A DNA stretch of 64,000 nt from Cyclina sinensis (Eukaryota; Mollusca; Bivalvia; Venerida; Veneridae). Made by a program: the position numbers and the translations under genes. The DNA lies in assembly GCA_012932295.1 (NCBI GenBank), contig JAAONU010000002.1, positions 16,591,388 to 16,655,387 on the forward strand, read 5' to 3'. Position 1 is the stretch's first letter. Each line of letters starts with the position of its first letter. The notes under the pieces are model-generated. The model was not told the DNA's origin, did not search any database, and saw nothing but the letters and a program-made list of their open reading frames with translations. This document shows, piece after piece, positions 42,561 to 56,800 of the stretch.

Positions 42561-43030
42561 TAATTGTTTCTAATGTCATGAAAACGCGGTGGGGGGCGGG
42601 GGGAGTGAAAGCCGGACAAGGTTTTTCTATTTTTAGCTCTGGAAAAGTAATTGTTTTTAATGTCATGAAATGGGGGGAAAAGTGAAAGCTGGACAAGGTT
42701 TTTCTATTTTTTAGCTCTGATGGTCATTTTGTGCAACGAAGCGGAACGTGCCGACGAAATGCACAAGGGTTGGAACTGATCAGTACTGTGAATTTTCTTT
42801 GAAATCCTGCCAGCAGGACAAGGTTTTTCTAATTTTAGCTCGGACGGCCATTTGGTGCAGCAAAGCGGAACGTGCCGGCGATGTGCACAACTAGGGTTGG
42901 TACAGATCATTCCTGTGAAGTTTCGTCGAAATCCCGCCAGAAGTTTGGCCTGTGAAAGCCGGACAAGCTTAATGCGGACGGACAGAAGGACGGACGGACA
43001 GACAGACGGACTATACTATATTTTCGTCTG
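42560..43030 (+). repeat. Dispersed repeat with GGACAAGGTTTTTCTA units and GGACGGACAGAC end
   Basis: GGACAAGGTTTTTCTATTTT followed by TAGCTCTG recurs near 42618, 42693 and 42818. CGAAGCGGAACGTGCCGACG and AGCAAAGCGGAACGTGCCGG mark two longer diverged units. The end is GCGGACGGACAGAAGGACGG ... GACAGACGGAC. It contains G-rich runs (42585-42603). Confidence 0.75.
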
Positions 43031-43459
43031 AGGTGTTCAAAGTTAAAAGGTATGAAACTGTTTTGAAACAGTTCTTCTGTAAAGGACAGTGGTGACCTTT
43101 GGGTACAAAACCTTAGATCAATATCTTTTGAAACACATCAGTTTTGGGTATTTAGTAATTTTATCAGACATGCAAATAGATAAAGGGCATATAATAGTTT
43201 TACCCCTGGACGTATGAGTACTTTGTTCAGTTCACAGACTGCAAAACGTTTTCGCACAATGATCAAGGTAACATCGGCTATAAGCTACCATGACTGTGAC
43301 CATCGCCATGTTACGAGGGCATTCGTGTCTGCGACACATTTCTTGTTCTTGGAGGGAATGCCATAAGGTACGAACAAATACGTGGTCTGAGAAATTCAAT
43401 ACGGAAGCAGAATATATAAGCCTGACGCCTAGTGGTGAATGAATCACAAATAATCATAG

Positions 43460-43570
43460 TTACGTGGTTATACTGTTTCCTAAGAACATAAACCATTCGT
43501 TGATAGAGTAATAATCTTCAAGTAATTATACCAAGTCTGGTCATATAAATATCTCAGATAACAATAGCCT
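43460..43570. repeat. Local duplication related to 58130-58260
   Basis: GTAATAATCTTCAAGTAATT then ATACCAAGTCTGGTCATATA matches, with changes, AGCAATCATCTACGAGTAAT then TATACAGGGTCTGGTCTTAT at 58180-58223. Confidence 0.5.
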
Positions 43571-43765
43571 AAACTGGACTAGAATAATAGGGAACTCGTT
43601 TAAATGTTATTTGCTTTATGAATAAAGGTTCATATTTTTTTCCAAATAAAACTAAAGAAAATGATATAAAAACACTTGCTTCAAATATTTCATTTCTGTA
43701 TAAGTTTTCATCGTAATAAAGATTTTATTGTACAAATATACAGGCTTATATGTAAAAAGACATTT

Positions 43766-43846
43766 GTCTCTATCAGGATTCGAATCTAGGTATTCTAAAT
43801 CACAAAGTGGACACTCTACCACGTCGTCATTAATCTAGCTACAAGA
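43766..43846 (-). mobile_element. tRNA-like sequence (SINE head or tRNA pseudogene)
   Basis: On the minus strand ACGTGGTAGAGTGTCCACTT resembles an A box, and GATTCGAATCCTG is a B box. Stem pairing is poor, so a functional tRNA is unlikely. Confidence 0.45.
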
Positions 43847-43869
43847 CAAGGGAGTAGAAGTGCCACATT

Positions 43870-46800
43870 GCAGGTCTGTTAAACATTATCATTATGTCTG
43901 TGTCCATTCATAACCAACAAATTCCTAGCATGAAACATTTTATCACCTGCTTACGTGTACCTTTACAATTCTGACTGATATCGTCGCAAGTATCTCCGAT
44001 GATTTTCTTATCTATCTTTGACAGAGAAGACCACAGTATTCTTTCTTTTGCACAGATATATGCACTCTGCCAGACATTTTGATTAACTATAACCTCATCA
44101 GTTATTTGACAGACCTTTCTGTGGTCTGATTGCTTGATTGCCTTTGATCACTGATTTATAATTCATTTTTCGAGACCGTTTTGTCCTGTTACAATGAGAT
44201 TTTGGCATTCCTCCATCGAAATAAAAAAATCCCTCAGAGGTAGAAAACTTGAATCAGTTAATTCACACATATGTTAGTTACGTTGAATCTGGATCAGTAT
44301 CTAATTAATCCTTAATTGTTTCTGATAATTATTTCTCTGGTGTATTATGTGAAGAAGATTTTACAAACTACAATAATTTATCTTTTTGACAAAAAGGTGT
44401 TTCTTTATTTCCAAGAAATATTTAAATTTACTCTATTATACATTTTACATTCCGTAAAATAATCATCTCACGCTTAAAAATATTTTAATTCCTCTGTTCA
44501 TGGCATGTATCACCACTCTAAATGATATCTAAGTACTTGTTAGCTGCACGAGTTACAATACCCTACCCATCAGTTAAACCAATGTCATTTTGGAGTGAGT
44601 CACAAGAAAAGGTAAGGTCTTTTATATATTTATATATTTTATTTTGTTTCGAAACAGCGTTGCTCTTGTTCGACCTTCACTGTTCTACACCTACATATAA
44701 CTGCATTAGATGCTGATTTAATTGTTTTAGCTCATTGGATTCCGATTTGAAATCTAATTTAACAACAGTCTGATAACTGAAGTTAAGATCTGCATTAATT
44801 TTTATCTCTGTTTTTTTTTCAAACGTCTTTTTATTTTTTGCCCCTCGATTTTCGTATAGAATATGTAAGTGACCGTATTCTGCACCATATACCACTAACA
44901 TGAAAAAAGCATCTATTTTTAGGGTTTCAGTTTAAGTTAATAAATAATAAACGCCATGTAATGTCTTCAATATATCTTGATAAATCAGATGTTAGACAAT
45001 ATAAATGGACATGGTGCCTTATTTATTTTTCATTTTCATAATGTATGACTAAATTAAGTTCGGTGATAAACTCATATAAATTCTTATGTTAAGTGTTCAG
45101 TAAAAGAAAAAGAATGACCATATGTAAATGATTTAAAAAGTATGTTCTAAAAATTTATTTAATATATAGTTTTATAATGTTAATATTACATTAGAATATA
45201 GAATATGTTATTGATTTTAATGTCTAACATCTTTTCAAACAGTAGGAAAATTACATATGAAAACTCAATTGTATACATTGTCCCTTTCTTCGTAAGGAAA
45301 CTCTCAAAAATATCTTTCTCTGAGACGTAAGGCTATATTATAGTTGAAAAGAAAGCATTTATTTTAAAGAAAGTAGGCTTTCTCCTGTCAAAGTAATCTT
45401 ATGTAATCTACATGTTGTCGGAATCTACATCTCTCTTGTCAAAGTGAGTGATATCGGATTTGAATATTCCCTGCAGTCTGTTAATATATTTCAGTTGTGA
45501 TTGTTTTGTTTGTTTGATGTTCCTTGCGATTCATACACCGTATCACATTTTCTGTTTCTGTTTATATGGCATCGATAGAATGTTTATTATGAGTATCCCA
45601 AGGAAGGAATGAATTACAGGTACCTAATATTGAATCTCCGGTAGTAAAATAGAGGCAGTCGATGATAAATAAATTTCAGATTATAGACTTTTATCAGATT
45701 ATAGACTTTTATGTCAATCAGATGGCTTCAAGGACAGGGCCTTGAGCTATACAATGTTACAGAAAGACAGGACTTTTGATGATACCAAAATAAAACACAA
45801 AAACAAAACAGAACTACTATGAAAGATTCATTGACTTAAATGTGTTTTTCTGACCTGAAAATAACTGTCTAACAAAGCTGAACAGAGAAAACTATTGTTA
45901 TGTATCGGAAAAGGAATATGCCAGTGGGATAGGAGACTGTTCTATGTCAGAGGATAAAACGAATTCTGTGTGACAAGATGGCTTACAATTATGTAGATAA
46001 CAACTGCTACAAAAATGTCTAGACTTAGACAAATTTTAATCTTCACGTCACCATCTACCTAAATTGATAGTTGCTTTTGTGTTAACAAGAATTTTATCAT
46101 ATCAGATAAGTAATTTGATAAAAACACTACTTTTATCTGATCCTGGCCCAGTCATATACTTTTTTTCGTTAAAAATGATCACAGATAACATCACATGTAC
46201 CGTTTGGTAAAGTTCCTGTACGTTTGCAGTTGGAAATTAACTAATTTCAATTCTACGAAGCCAATAATTACTTCAAACTAATTGTATGGCATGTATCCTA
46301 ACTTAACATCTTTACTTCTAATCATATATCTATAATTATCTTTCAGTAGGACAATTCCAACTCATCCTATTTAACCGACATTGGGATTCAAGCTCGTTCA
46401 ATGACAAAGCAGCTTGGGGTCAGAATACTTCTGTTTAAGTCAAATCTATCCATCCAACAATCCGTCCGTCCGTTCAAGCAACCATCCATCCATTCAATCA
46501 ATCAATCAATCAATCAATCAAACAAACAAACAATCAATCAATTAATCAATCAAATCAGAAAGAGGTAGCACTACATGTTACACCTGCCTTAGTGATCGTT
46601 TCTATCATACTTTGTACTTCGATTTTACCGTGGAATATCAAATTAGGGACAATTATCAACGTCTTCCAAAAAGCAAAGTGTTTTTTATTATTCCATAAAA
46701 AAATACTCAGATAGTTTCAAAAGACTTTCTTTTGTCTTATCAAAAGATATATGTTTCGCACTAAGGAAATGACATTAATACTGTAACGAAACGCTCATAG

Positions 46801-49800
46801 ACAAAAGAAAGAAATACGTAAAAGTATGTTCCTGATTGCAAAGACAATGTTTTGCAGTCCACAAACAAGTTTGATAAAATGTGTACAGACACTCACCATT
46901 GATTTCCCTAATAATCTCAAAGCATTTTGCCTAGAGTCTCAAAGCCTTTTGCTCTTTTCATTTCCATGCCAAAAACACTGATCACTCCAACACTGTTTCT
47001 GGCAGCATTCGCGATTTCCTACACCAGCACATGTCTGATTGTACTTTTCATCTTAACCTTTCCCGAAATATATTGACATTGGTGTTAATGCCACCTACGA
47101 ACAAGACAAACGTCTTTCAAGACGGAAGTTCGGTATTGACAGACAACATAAATCTCTGTTGAAAAGTTCGATGCAGAGAACATGGTTCATCGTTCTCTTA
47201 AACATTAAGCTGACTGCTGTTTAAGTCGAGACAGTATATTTTCGACAGAAGGGCAAAATCATATACAAGCAGTTTTTACAGCTATTTCTCGGAATTTTTA
47301 AAGCTACAAGAACGCAACAAAGTTCATTATCATCATATACAAAACAGTTAAAATCTCGTTTAAGCTTAAGGTAAAATAACAGCTGATAAATACTATTTAT
47401 TTCTGAAGGTATTTTTTTCAGTTATTTCCTCTCTTTTTGCACTTGAAGTATGATTTATCATGTCACTAGCAGGTATTTTCAAAACAAAACTGTCACCTAC
47501 ACATGAAATGAAATGAAATTAGATAAGAAATAATTATGACAACATACAACGTACATACAGACTTGCATTTTTACAACAAAAGAAAAAAAGTAAAATAACT
47601 ACTACAACAACAACAACAACAGCAACAAAAACACAGACATTTGCCAACTTGCTGACGGATCGTTCTCGTGCAAAAAGACAATTTTCTTAATGTTCGTAGA
47701 TAAAGAGCAGATTGCTCGTTTGATCTGACCTGTGTTAAATCAGAAAGTGAGACAACTCCCCGGCGAAAAACAGGTTGACATAGGACTTTTGTTCAATTTT
47801 CAGCAAGATTTATTCAGCTTCCTTTAACATCTAAACAATCATTATTCATATGTAAAACTTAAGAACTTAAATGCATAAAGCGTAAATAATTCACGTGACT
47901 AATGCTCAGAGATATGCAAGAGACACTAATTTTCGTCTGCATCGAGGTTCATTTGTGAACATCTGTTTTCTAAGTCGCAACGTGTTTGAACATATGGAAT
48001 TTTTAATAACAAATGTCGTCTAGAAAAGTTTTCAGAAACACACTGTAGTTTGACCCGTAACCTGTCTTATGGTGGTGAGATAACTGAAAATTGTTTTAAA
48101 GTATCTTAAGACTTGAACGATGTCGTTAAGTAACATTGAAACTGGAATATGTAAGAAAAAGAACTATCAAAATTGTTTAGTGACGTATACTTAAAGGTGC
48201 CAAAATAACAAACCTTTAGATATTGTCTGATTGCAATAGAAAAAATACCATTCTATTTAGTATAATTATATGACAAAATGCATTATATCTATACGTCAAA
48301 TTAATGCATAATGCTAAACAGTTGTCTTTAAAGGGACCTAAAAACTTCGAGTATTCCACTTTCTTCAAAATAATGTAAATGTGAATAGTAGTGAATGTAT
48401 TATTACCCAATGTCATGGTAACGTCGTCACTCGAAAATTCTAAGTAAAACCGGTTGACTGAATGCACTAAATTATACATAAATTCAGTGTTTATATAAAG
48501 AATTGTTGTACCATTTTGGGGTAGATAGCCGTAATTACAAGTGAACCTAATTAGTTGTTTTATGCCTCATGGAAACATTTTTGAACACATGTTGTTCTTT
48601 TAATTAACTATTTTTCATTTAAAAGAGAATGTAACAATAACATACATAACAGTATATCATCGGTGAGTTTAAAAGTAGTGTTTCTTTAAAGCAGTTTGTT
48701 AAAATTGGTTTCATACATCAAACAGAACTGATAGAATTGCAAATGAAATTTCACAAATAACAGCTGAAGGACGAAAACCCATGTGGTCATGGTCAGCAAA
48801 ACATGAGATTGAAATGCTAGCTTCCTTCATCTATCTCTCGATAATTTCAATGGGCTTTTATTTCGTTTCTTTGATCTTCCTAGCATTCTAACTGAAACTG
48901 TATCCTTTATGAGTTCTTGAATGGCAATATGCATTGCCTTTTCTATTAAATGTCTGCTGAAGAGATGTTTTGTAGGAACATATGAACACATTCCTGATAG
49001 CTTTGTATTACTGTCAATCCTAGACCAAGAAATATAATATTTCAGATGACAAAGGTGGACTCAGATCTCAGATGAACCTTTCATATAAGAGCACAGATAT
49101 ACTGTTACGTAATACAAATTGTGTATTAATACAAACAGAATTGTTAACCTCAAATGAGACATTAACAAGTTGACAAGCAAAACAATTACCAATAATTATG
49201 TAAATTCAAACAACATTTCACCAAACAGGGGTATTGCCTCAGAAATTCCTTATGATTCCAACTTATATTGTGGACTCTAAACTCGTTCATGTTAACGTTC
49301 CATCTAAAGTAACACATGTCGCTGCTTATGACAGGTGTCAGTAATAAAGATAGTATGTCTGAGATTTTGCTCTGCGAAAATAAAATCTGACCATGTTATG
49401 TAATACCATTCTGAGTGCCCAACATGCTTTTAAATCACATACTTCCTCTTTCGTACGCATGCCAATCACAAGGTAAATTTCAGCTTCAATTATCTTTAAA
49501 TATTTTTACCGAAGGCGTAGGTAAGTTTTATTTGGAAAAAAACATTTTGTAACCAAATGCAGTTTCAAGCTGCTTTAGGTACGCTAATTTCTTTTTTAAA
49601 AAAGGATGTCAATATCTCCTACGGTTTTTCATCGCTTTGAGAATATTTTGTAAAGCCATGCGAATTGCAATTTTCGGTTGTTTATTTCTGAAAAAAAATT
49701 AACTTATTCTAGAATGATTTCACATAAAAAAAATTGTTTCACAGCGAAAAGTCAATAAACTTATTTTACATAAATATACTGTAATTCTTTCCCTCACAGA

Positions 49801-50150
49801 AATATATGTATGTAGGCGACTTATACATAAACAACAACAAATCACTATATTGGTTCAACTCAACCTAAACCATTGCTTTACAGTGTAATAATTGCCAAAT
49901 TATTGACGTAGACAGGTCTTGTTCAAACATAATTATATAAGTACAAAATATGGAATCTGGTAAGGTGCTTTCTAAAATATAAGAATACAGATTAAAAGAA
50001 AACAGCATAAGGCGTCTTTAAAGAAGGTAGTTAATTGCAATCAGCGTTAGCTTAATGACTGTCATGACAAAGATACGGGAAAATATTGAAATACAACTTG
50101 TCAAGGTTCACAAGGTCGATAGAATTGCGTACAATCTACGACACTGCAAT
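43870..50150. other. 6.3-kb AT-rich stretch without recognised gene
   Basis: No exon with a recognisable protein family was found. It holds microsatellites only: a 20-bp tandem duplication TCAGATTATAGACTTTTA at 45675-45711, a (CAAT)n tract at 46490-46550 and a short (ACA)n at 47603-47628. Confidence 0.4.
46490..46552. repeat. (CAAT)n microsatellite
   Basis: CAATCAATCAATCAATCAAT continues with interruptions to AAACAAACAAACAATCAATC. A CCGTCCGTCC/CCATCCATCC stretch lies just before it. Confidence 0.88.
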
Positions 50151-50194
50151 CCCTGTTTGTTTTTTAAATTTCGTTTGAACCACTTTATGTCATT

Positions 50195-50895
50195 TTTGTG
50201 TCGCCTGCTACGAAGTAGCCGCGACCTATAGGGATCACTTCTCCGTCGTTCGTCCGTCTGTCCGTCCGTCACAAAACTTGTCCGGACTACTCCTCAGAAA
50301 CTACTGGTGCGATTTCATCCAAACTTTACAGGAATTATCAGTACCAAGTCTAGTTGTGCAAATCGTCGGCATTTTGTGATCGTCGTGATTTTTGTGAGAG
50401 TTATGGCTCTTTTATGATTTTTATTTTTAAAGTTTGTCCGGACTACTTCTCTTATACTACTAACGCAATTTGAATGAAATTTTACAGGATTGATCAGTAC
50501 CTCAAGTACTTGCGCATGACTAATGGGTTTTTCGGCTGAATGATTTTTGGCTGAGTTATGTCCCTTGAATGAAAAAGTCGTTTTAGCCAAAAAATGAATT
50601 TTGTGTTGCAGGCCTCACAGTAGTTGCAACATGCTAAAAAGTAGCCATGACATATAGGGACCACTTCCCCATAATCTGTCTGAAATTTGAATGAAATGTT
50701 ACAGGATTGGTCTGTACCTCAAGTACTTACGCATGTTTTACAGGTTTTTCGGGTGGATGAATTTTGGCTGAGTTATGGCCCTTGAATAAAAACAATGCGT
50801 TTTAGCCTACAAACTGTCCAATCACCTTTCAATGCTACTGTTTAGTTGGCTATCATCAAGCGACACATGTGATCACTGATCGCCCTTGTTATTGA
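50195..50895. repeat. Dispersed repeat TGTCGCCTGCTACGAAGTAG ... GATCGCCCTTGTTATT
   Basis: The opening TGTCGCCTGCTACGAAGTAG leads to a GTTCGTCCGTCTGTCCGTCC tract. At least two related units follow (TTTTACAGGATTGATCAGTA and TGTTACAGGATTGGTCTGTA), each with TGGCTGAGTTATG. It closes with ACACATGTGATCACTGATCG. It shares phrases with the repeat at 1561-2110. Confidence 0.72.
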
Positions 50896-52920
50896 TAGAA
50901 CATGCACTGTTAAAAATGAGAATACTACAAGTGTTAAAACGATTTTCGTGTTTGCTAATAATTTGTTTGATATGCATCTGTAAGCTCGTATCTGATTGTT
51001 GCACTTTTGTATTGTCTCATTGTATTGAAATCTTAGTAATTGGTAAATATTCAGACGAATGGGTAGGTCTACACATAGATTACATTATCTGTATTAAAGA
51101 ATATGTATTATTCAGGAATGTCTTGTCTGGGAAATAAATCTCTTCATTGGTATGCAAAGTGCTAATTCTTTCTTGAAAATAATTCTGTTTTATTGCTCTG
51201 AGACTTATAATCCGCTTGTTTTGATATGTTTTTAACAGGATAAAAACATATGTAAAACAGACTGTGTCATTACTGAATTAAATCAACCTGACGCAACAAT
51301 GGTTTCGATTAAAACTTCTAATAAATTTTAAGCAAGTAATGGCTTGACAAAACTTACTCGTAAAGGTTGTTACTATTAAGATCAGAAATTGCTCCTTGAA
51401 AAGAGAAAAACGAACAAACTAACAGCTTTTTAACAGTACTATGATATCAAAAATAATGTTTACTTGCATTAAAGTTTCATAATTACGGGCGCAGGGCTTG
51501 CTGAATATTTAAACCATCCGCTAAACCTTATTGCATATTGTTTTCTTGTCTTTTTTTTTTGTTTCGTCATATCTACGTTAAGCCATAGATGAAAAATATA
51601 ACGGCAAAGTCAGACTAAGTAAGTGAAGTGATAGTTAAGTTAAAATGAATTTACTTCGCATCGATTTAGCGACAGGTTCTTGCAACATGTATTAATGTCG
51701 CCTGATGACTGCTTCAAGGTTTTAAACTGACGGTGCAGAATGCAGAATGTGTCGGAAGGCTTTCACTCTAGTCAGATTTGTATCAGCAGCCTCATGCTCG
51801 GAGCCCGGTGCTTAATTCTCAACGTCTGCTCACGTTATATGTTGTGAATGCCTGGACTTTAAGTAATGCAAAAAACCCAGTTCGTAGCAGTTTGGACTTT
51901 GCAAAAACCTCATTTTGGACATTGATTATGTCATGTAAAAACCCTTTACGACTTTGATGACATGGTACTACATACCAGTATAATATTTCTTGCAATAATG
52001 TTCACCTTTCATTGAAATGTCTGTCTTTTTTAATTTGTTTCTTGGAACATTTAATTTAATTGTCTAACAATTATTCAACAATTCCAGACAGATATGTCGA
52101 CTATAAATTAACTTCAGTGGTAAAGCGTATTTGAACTTGTCTTATCTCGTGATACAAACTATTGTTATATAGACAATATCCTGACAAATTGATCTCACAT
52201 AAGCCACATGCTACTTTTTGTTATCCCTCATGTCAAATATAGCGATGTCAGTCTTAAAATTGTCCTATCCAAGTCAACTATAATTCAGACATTTTAATGT
52301 CTAACTGTTTCATTTACTGTTGATCTTGACACTTAATAAGGAACAGATTCCATTATGAGCTCAATATTTGTAACTTCGGACTTCGTAACATCAGACTTTG
52401 TATCATCTATTTTGTAACATTAGAGACATGCTTTGAGCTTAAGTACACAACAATATCCAGAAAAGATAAAATATATCAAAATGCGATATCAAATCACATT
52501 GTTTCATCTCTGGAATAAGTCACCACATGTCTTTACAGAAAAGGTGTTTCTTACCTTTTAACTTTTGGATTTTAATGCTTCATTTGAACGCCATAGGGGA
52601 AAGTATAGGTCAATTATAAAATTGTAGGAGTTCGCACAGACGCATTGTTAAATACAAGTAAACGGAGGACAGTAACTCAACCAAAAATGACTGAATCGCA
52701 AAAGCCTGAGTGTAAGCGCCGTGGCTCTTGATAATGAACATTCTGTGAACGACTGGTGAAAACTGTTTGAGAAATGTAGGAGGAATTGTGCACATAGGCA
52801 ATATTATGTTTAATTTAACAAAGGGCAATAACTATGTCAAAAATAATAGAATCGCAAAAGCCTGAAAAAAATGCACATGTGGCACATCATGGACAGTGCG
52901 ACTACTAAGGGTGGCATAAA
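50896..52920. other. 2-kb AT-rich stretch, nothing recognised
   Basis: No coding family or repeat structure was seen. Confidence 0.4.
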
Positions 52921-52924
52921 AATG

Positions 52925-53330
52925 CACGTTGACTAAATGCATAAATATAGAAATACACCTAAAACCTTATTTTAGATAAATATATAAATATAGAGATACA
53001 CTTGAAAATGCGTTTTGAATCCGTAACTATGGAAATACACTTAACATTTTGCTTTAAAGAGATATATAAATATAAAAAGATACACTTGAAAATGCACTTA
53101 AAATATGTAACTATGGAAATAGTCTTAAAAAATATAATTTTAATAAATATATAAATATGGAAATATGCTTAAATGTGTAGTAAATATATATATAAAGAAA
53201 TGCAATAGAAAAAAACTTTGAATGATTATACAAATATGGTAATCAATTTCAAAATGTACCTTAAATAATTATATAATCTAAAACTACACTTGAAAATGTA
53301 TTTTAACATTATATTTAAATATGGAAACCT
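52925..53330. repeat. Diverged AT-rich tandem repeat
   Basis: Phrases ATATATAAATATAGA, ATACACTTGAAAATGC and GTAACTATGGAAATA alternate four to six times at irregular spacing of about 60-70 bp. Confidence 0.65.
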
Positions 53331-53904
53331 GTGTTTTCTTATAGTGCAAAATGTTTTTGCAAAGAGATTTTGAGATGGCATCAAAGGTACGAATAATATC
53401 TCTTCACAAATGTTGAAATTTTTCAAATCTCTTATATTTTGCATTGCATATTGCCTTGCATGTGATAGTAACTTAATGGATTTTAGTATTTTTCTTTAGC
53501 TGATGTAAAATGATTTTCTTGTCACTTCGCGTGAAAAAATAAACAGTTTACTTTGAAAGTAAATTTCTCTCTGAAGAGAATAAAAACTTTTCTTTGCACC
53601 TTTCTTCCGTGTTTCCCTCCTTCATTGCTTCATTAATTTTGTAAGTATTTGCTGCCAACAAATTATTTTTCAACATTTTTTTTGAAATTTTCAGGTTAAC
53701 TTTCGGTGGCAAGAAGAACGTTAAGAAAATTAGATTGATAACAAGGTTTGTACAACTGTATGTATCTAATTATATTTGTAATATTTTTTATTTACAACGG
53801 GAGAGAATCCCCTCTCGTACAAATCTAAATGTTCAGAAAAAACTATGTTTCTATTTGAAAAGCCATGTTTAGTATTTCTTTTATGTAATGCTTCTTCCAT
53901 TTTA

Positions 53905-55745
53905 AAACTAGAACTATCGCTGAATGCGATTCATACCCCCACCAATGTCCTTGACAGAAGACGACATGGAAAGGTGGTTAAGGGAATAACTTTAGTGGCA
54001 CAAATACATATACATAAAAAGAAATTATCTCTGGTGAAAAAAAACTAACAAATTGTACAGGTAATAGTATAAATATATATTGTCAAATCAACAATTTGTT
54101 CGAAACAGTTACAAATAACCTTTCATTTTCCCAATGTACTAAAACAAACAAAAGCAGTGAAGTTAAGAAAATAGCATAATTATATCAAAATGTAATTAAG
54201 AGTGGAAACACTTTACATATATTATATAGTTTCAAGTGAATATTTGTTCTGGTTTCAGAAACATTTAAGTATTAATGGTTATATCAGAACATTTTCTAAG
54301 CCTAAAAGGGGCATAACTTGTGTCATAATTCAATGGAATTGTAGAATTTTCGTCATCTGAGCTTGCTTGTAACCATTCATACAAATTTTAAGTTTCAAGT
54401 AAATATCTATTCTGGTTTAAGAAATATTATAGTAAATAAATTTAAAGACATAAAAATGGATTTAACTTTGTCAAAATACAATACAAAGTTATCCCCCCTC
54501 ACTTTTTTTTAGTTATGAAACTTGACCTGCATATCTTACTTGCGACACTACGTATATATTTGAAGTTTCAAATGATTATCTGTTCTAGTTTTAGAAATAT
54601 TCAAGTACATGTTAAAATTTCAGAACATTTTCTAAGTCAATTTTTGACCTTCAAGTGTGGCCTTGACCTTAAGCTGGCACAAGGGTAAGATGGGTTCTGC
54701 ACATTGCCCAGTTAAGGTGAACATTTGAGTCAAGTTTGAAGAAAATCCTTCTATTAGTATAGAATTTATAGAGCGGACACGACATATTGTCTAGTATTGA
54801 TTGTAAGAAAATAAAAAGACTTAGAAAGGGGCATAACTTTGTCAAAATGTAATACAGAGTTATGAAACTTGACCTGCATATCTTATTTGTGATACCTCAT
54901 ATATCTTTTAAGTTTCAAGCAAATACCTGTGCTAGTTTCAGAAATATTTAAGTACATGTTAAAATTTAAGAACATTTTCTAAGTCAATTTTGACCTTTAA
55001 GTGTGACCTTGAACTTAAGCCGGCACAAAGGTAACATGGTTTCTGCACATAACCTTGTTGAGTTGAACATTTGAGTTAAGTTTGAAGAAAATTCTTCCAT
55101 TAGTATAGGATTTATAGAGCGTACAGGACATATTGTCTAATATTTGATTGTAAGTAAATTTGAAGACTTAAAAAAGGGGCATAACTTTGTCAAAATGCAA
55201 TACAGAGTTATGAAACTTGACCTGCATATCCTAATTGTAACACTTCATATATATTTTAAGTTTCAAGCAAATACGTTTTCTAGTTTCAGAAATATTCAAA
55301 TACATGTTAAAATTTAAGAATATTTTCTAAGTCAATTTTTGACCTTCAAGGGTGACCTTGACCATAAGCCAGCAAAAGGGTAACATGGGTTCTGCACATC
55401 CCCTTGTTGAGATGAACATTTGAGCCAAGATTAAAGAAAATCTTTCAATTAGTGTAGGACTTACAGAGCGGACACGACATAATGTCTAATATTTGAGTGT
55501 TTGATATTTGACCTTCAATTGTGACATTGACCTTGAGCTGACACATGGGCAACATGGGTTCTGCACATCCCCTTGTTGAGGTGAACATTTCAGCCAAGTT
55601 TGAAGAAAAACCTTCAATTGGTATAGGATTTATAAAGCGGACACGATAATGGAGACGGACGGACGGACCGACCGACCGACGGACGCGACAAAGCGAATCC
55701 ATTATAGCCCCCCCCCCCCCCACATTTTGTGGTGGGGGTATAATT
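53905..55745 (+). repeat. 1.8-kb dispersed element with ~348-bp internal units and short inverted ends
   Basis: It begins AAAACTAGAACTATCGCTGA ... CATACCCCCACCA and ends TGGTGGGGGTATAAT, so the ends carry a ~13-bp inverted repeat. AAAGGGGCATAACTTTGTCA with TTATGAAACTTGACCTGCAT recurs at 54831 and 55179 (348 bp apart), with partial copies at 54311 and about 54460. The right end has GGACGGACGGACCGACCGAC and a run of 14 C. Confidence 0.8.
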
Positions 55746-56439
55746 ATTGCTCATATTTTACATATATTCATGTAGTAAATTATACTATACATAAAACCAA
55801 CATTTGTTTAACAGAGACATCTTAATCAATTAAAAAGGAATAAAGCTGGTTCGGTTTTCTAACTTATATAGGACATTTGGGGATAGAGCAATACTCTTGA
55901 TGCATTTATGCGAAATCTGGTCAATCATATAAACATACTGAATTAGAGATTTATCCTTTTAATGTGTTCTTTGGTTACATATCTGATACTGTGTCAAAAA
56001 GGAACTAAAGTAAGAACTGAGATTTTCTATACTACTAACGAAGTTTTCAGGTTTTGTTTTCATTTCGCGTTCTAAACAAGATTTAAGTGTTCTTTAAATT
56101 ATCTTAAGAGTAAACGGTTCTGGTGGAGTGTCTCAAAACGGCGAGCTTTCTCAGATTGACTGATGAGCAAAACATTGACTAGAGACACTTACGTTCTATT
56201 TTCTCAGACACATTCTGCAATTTCTTGAACTTGTAAACCTAAGTGTTGGTCAAATAAAATTTGTTGTTGCCATATACAAAATAAATCAAGAAATATCATT
56301 TTCTAAAATTTGAAAATTACAGTCATTGGAATAGTTTTCCGCTAAATTTGTTATCAATGCATATTGATTGTTTTATGAATATGAAAGGATAAGTTTTCGC
56401 AATTATACGTTGCTGGCTTATGTTTCCTTCAACCTTAGC

Positions 56440-56800
56440 AAAATCTAATCTTTAATAGCATAATTATTTAGAAGTCAGAAGAAGCATTATTTGCGTTTTT
56501 TAAAGAAATCTTTCTCTGAATCAGTATTTAGCAAGTTGTTCCTTTGACATTTATATTTAATTTTATACGTTATTGCAACAAGTCACTGTTTGATTCTTGA
56601 ATTAACCTGAATTTTGTGTTGATGAGCTTAAAAAAAGTACGTAGACGATAGAATTTAATAAGTAGTTAAATGAAATAATAGATACTTTTTAGAATCCTAC
56701 AATCTTTCTTGTATCTTCTTGTAAGTTCGGAACTGTTCTCGTTATGTTATTGTGCTGTTATAGCATATCTGTGTATTTAAACTGATGTACAAACTTCTAC
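56440..56800. repeat. Local duplication, copy 1
   Basis: TGCAACAAGTCACTGTTTG, TTGAATTAACCTGAATTTT and GTAGACGATAGAATTT occur here and, in the same order, at 63765-63850. Flanking words (AATCTAATCTTT, AGAAGTCA) also match. Confidence 0.8.

Noticed and set aside
42326..42685. Plus-strand open frame of 119 codons
   Set aside because: It is the antisense of the broken endonuclease fragment running into a dispersed repeat; no protein family is recognised.
50315..50590. Minus-strand open frame of 91 codons
   Set aside because: It lies wholly inside a dispersed GTCCGTCC-type repeat and shows no protein motif.
55445..55723. Minus-strand open frame of 92 codons
   Set aside because: It covers the GGACGGAC end of a repeat element.
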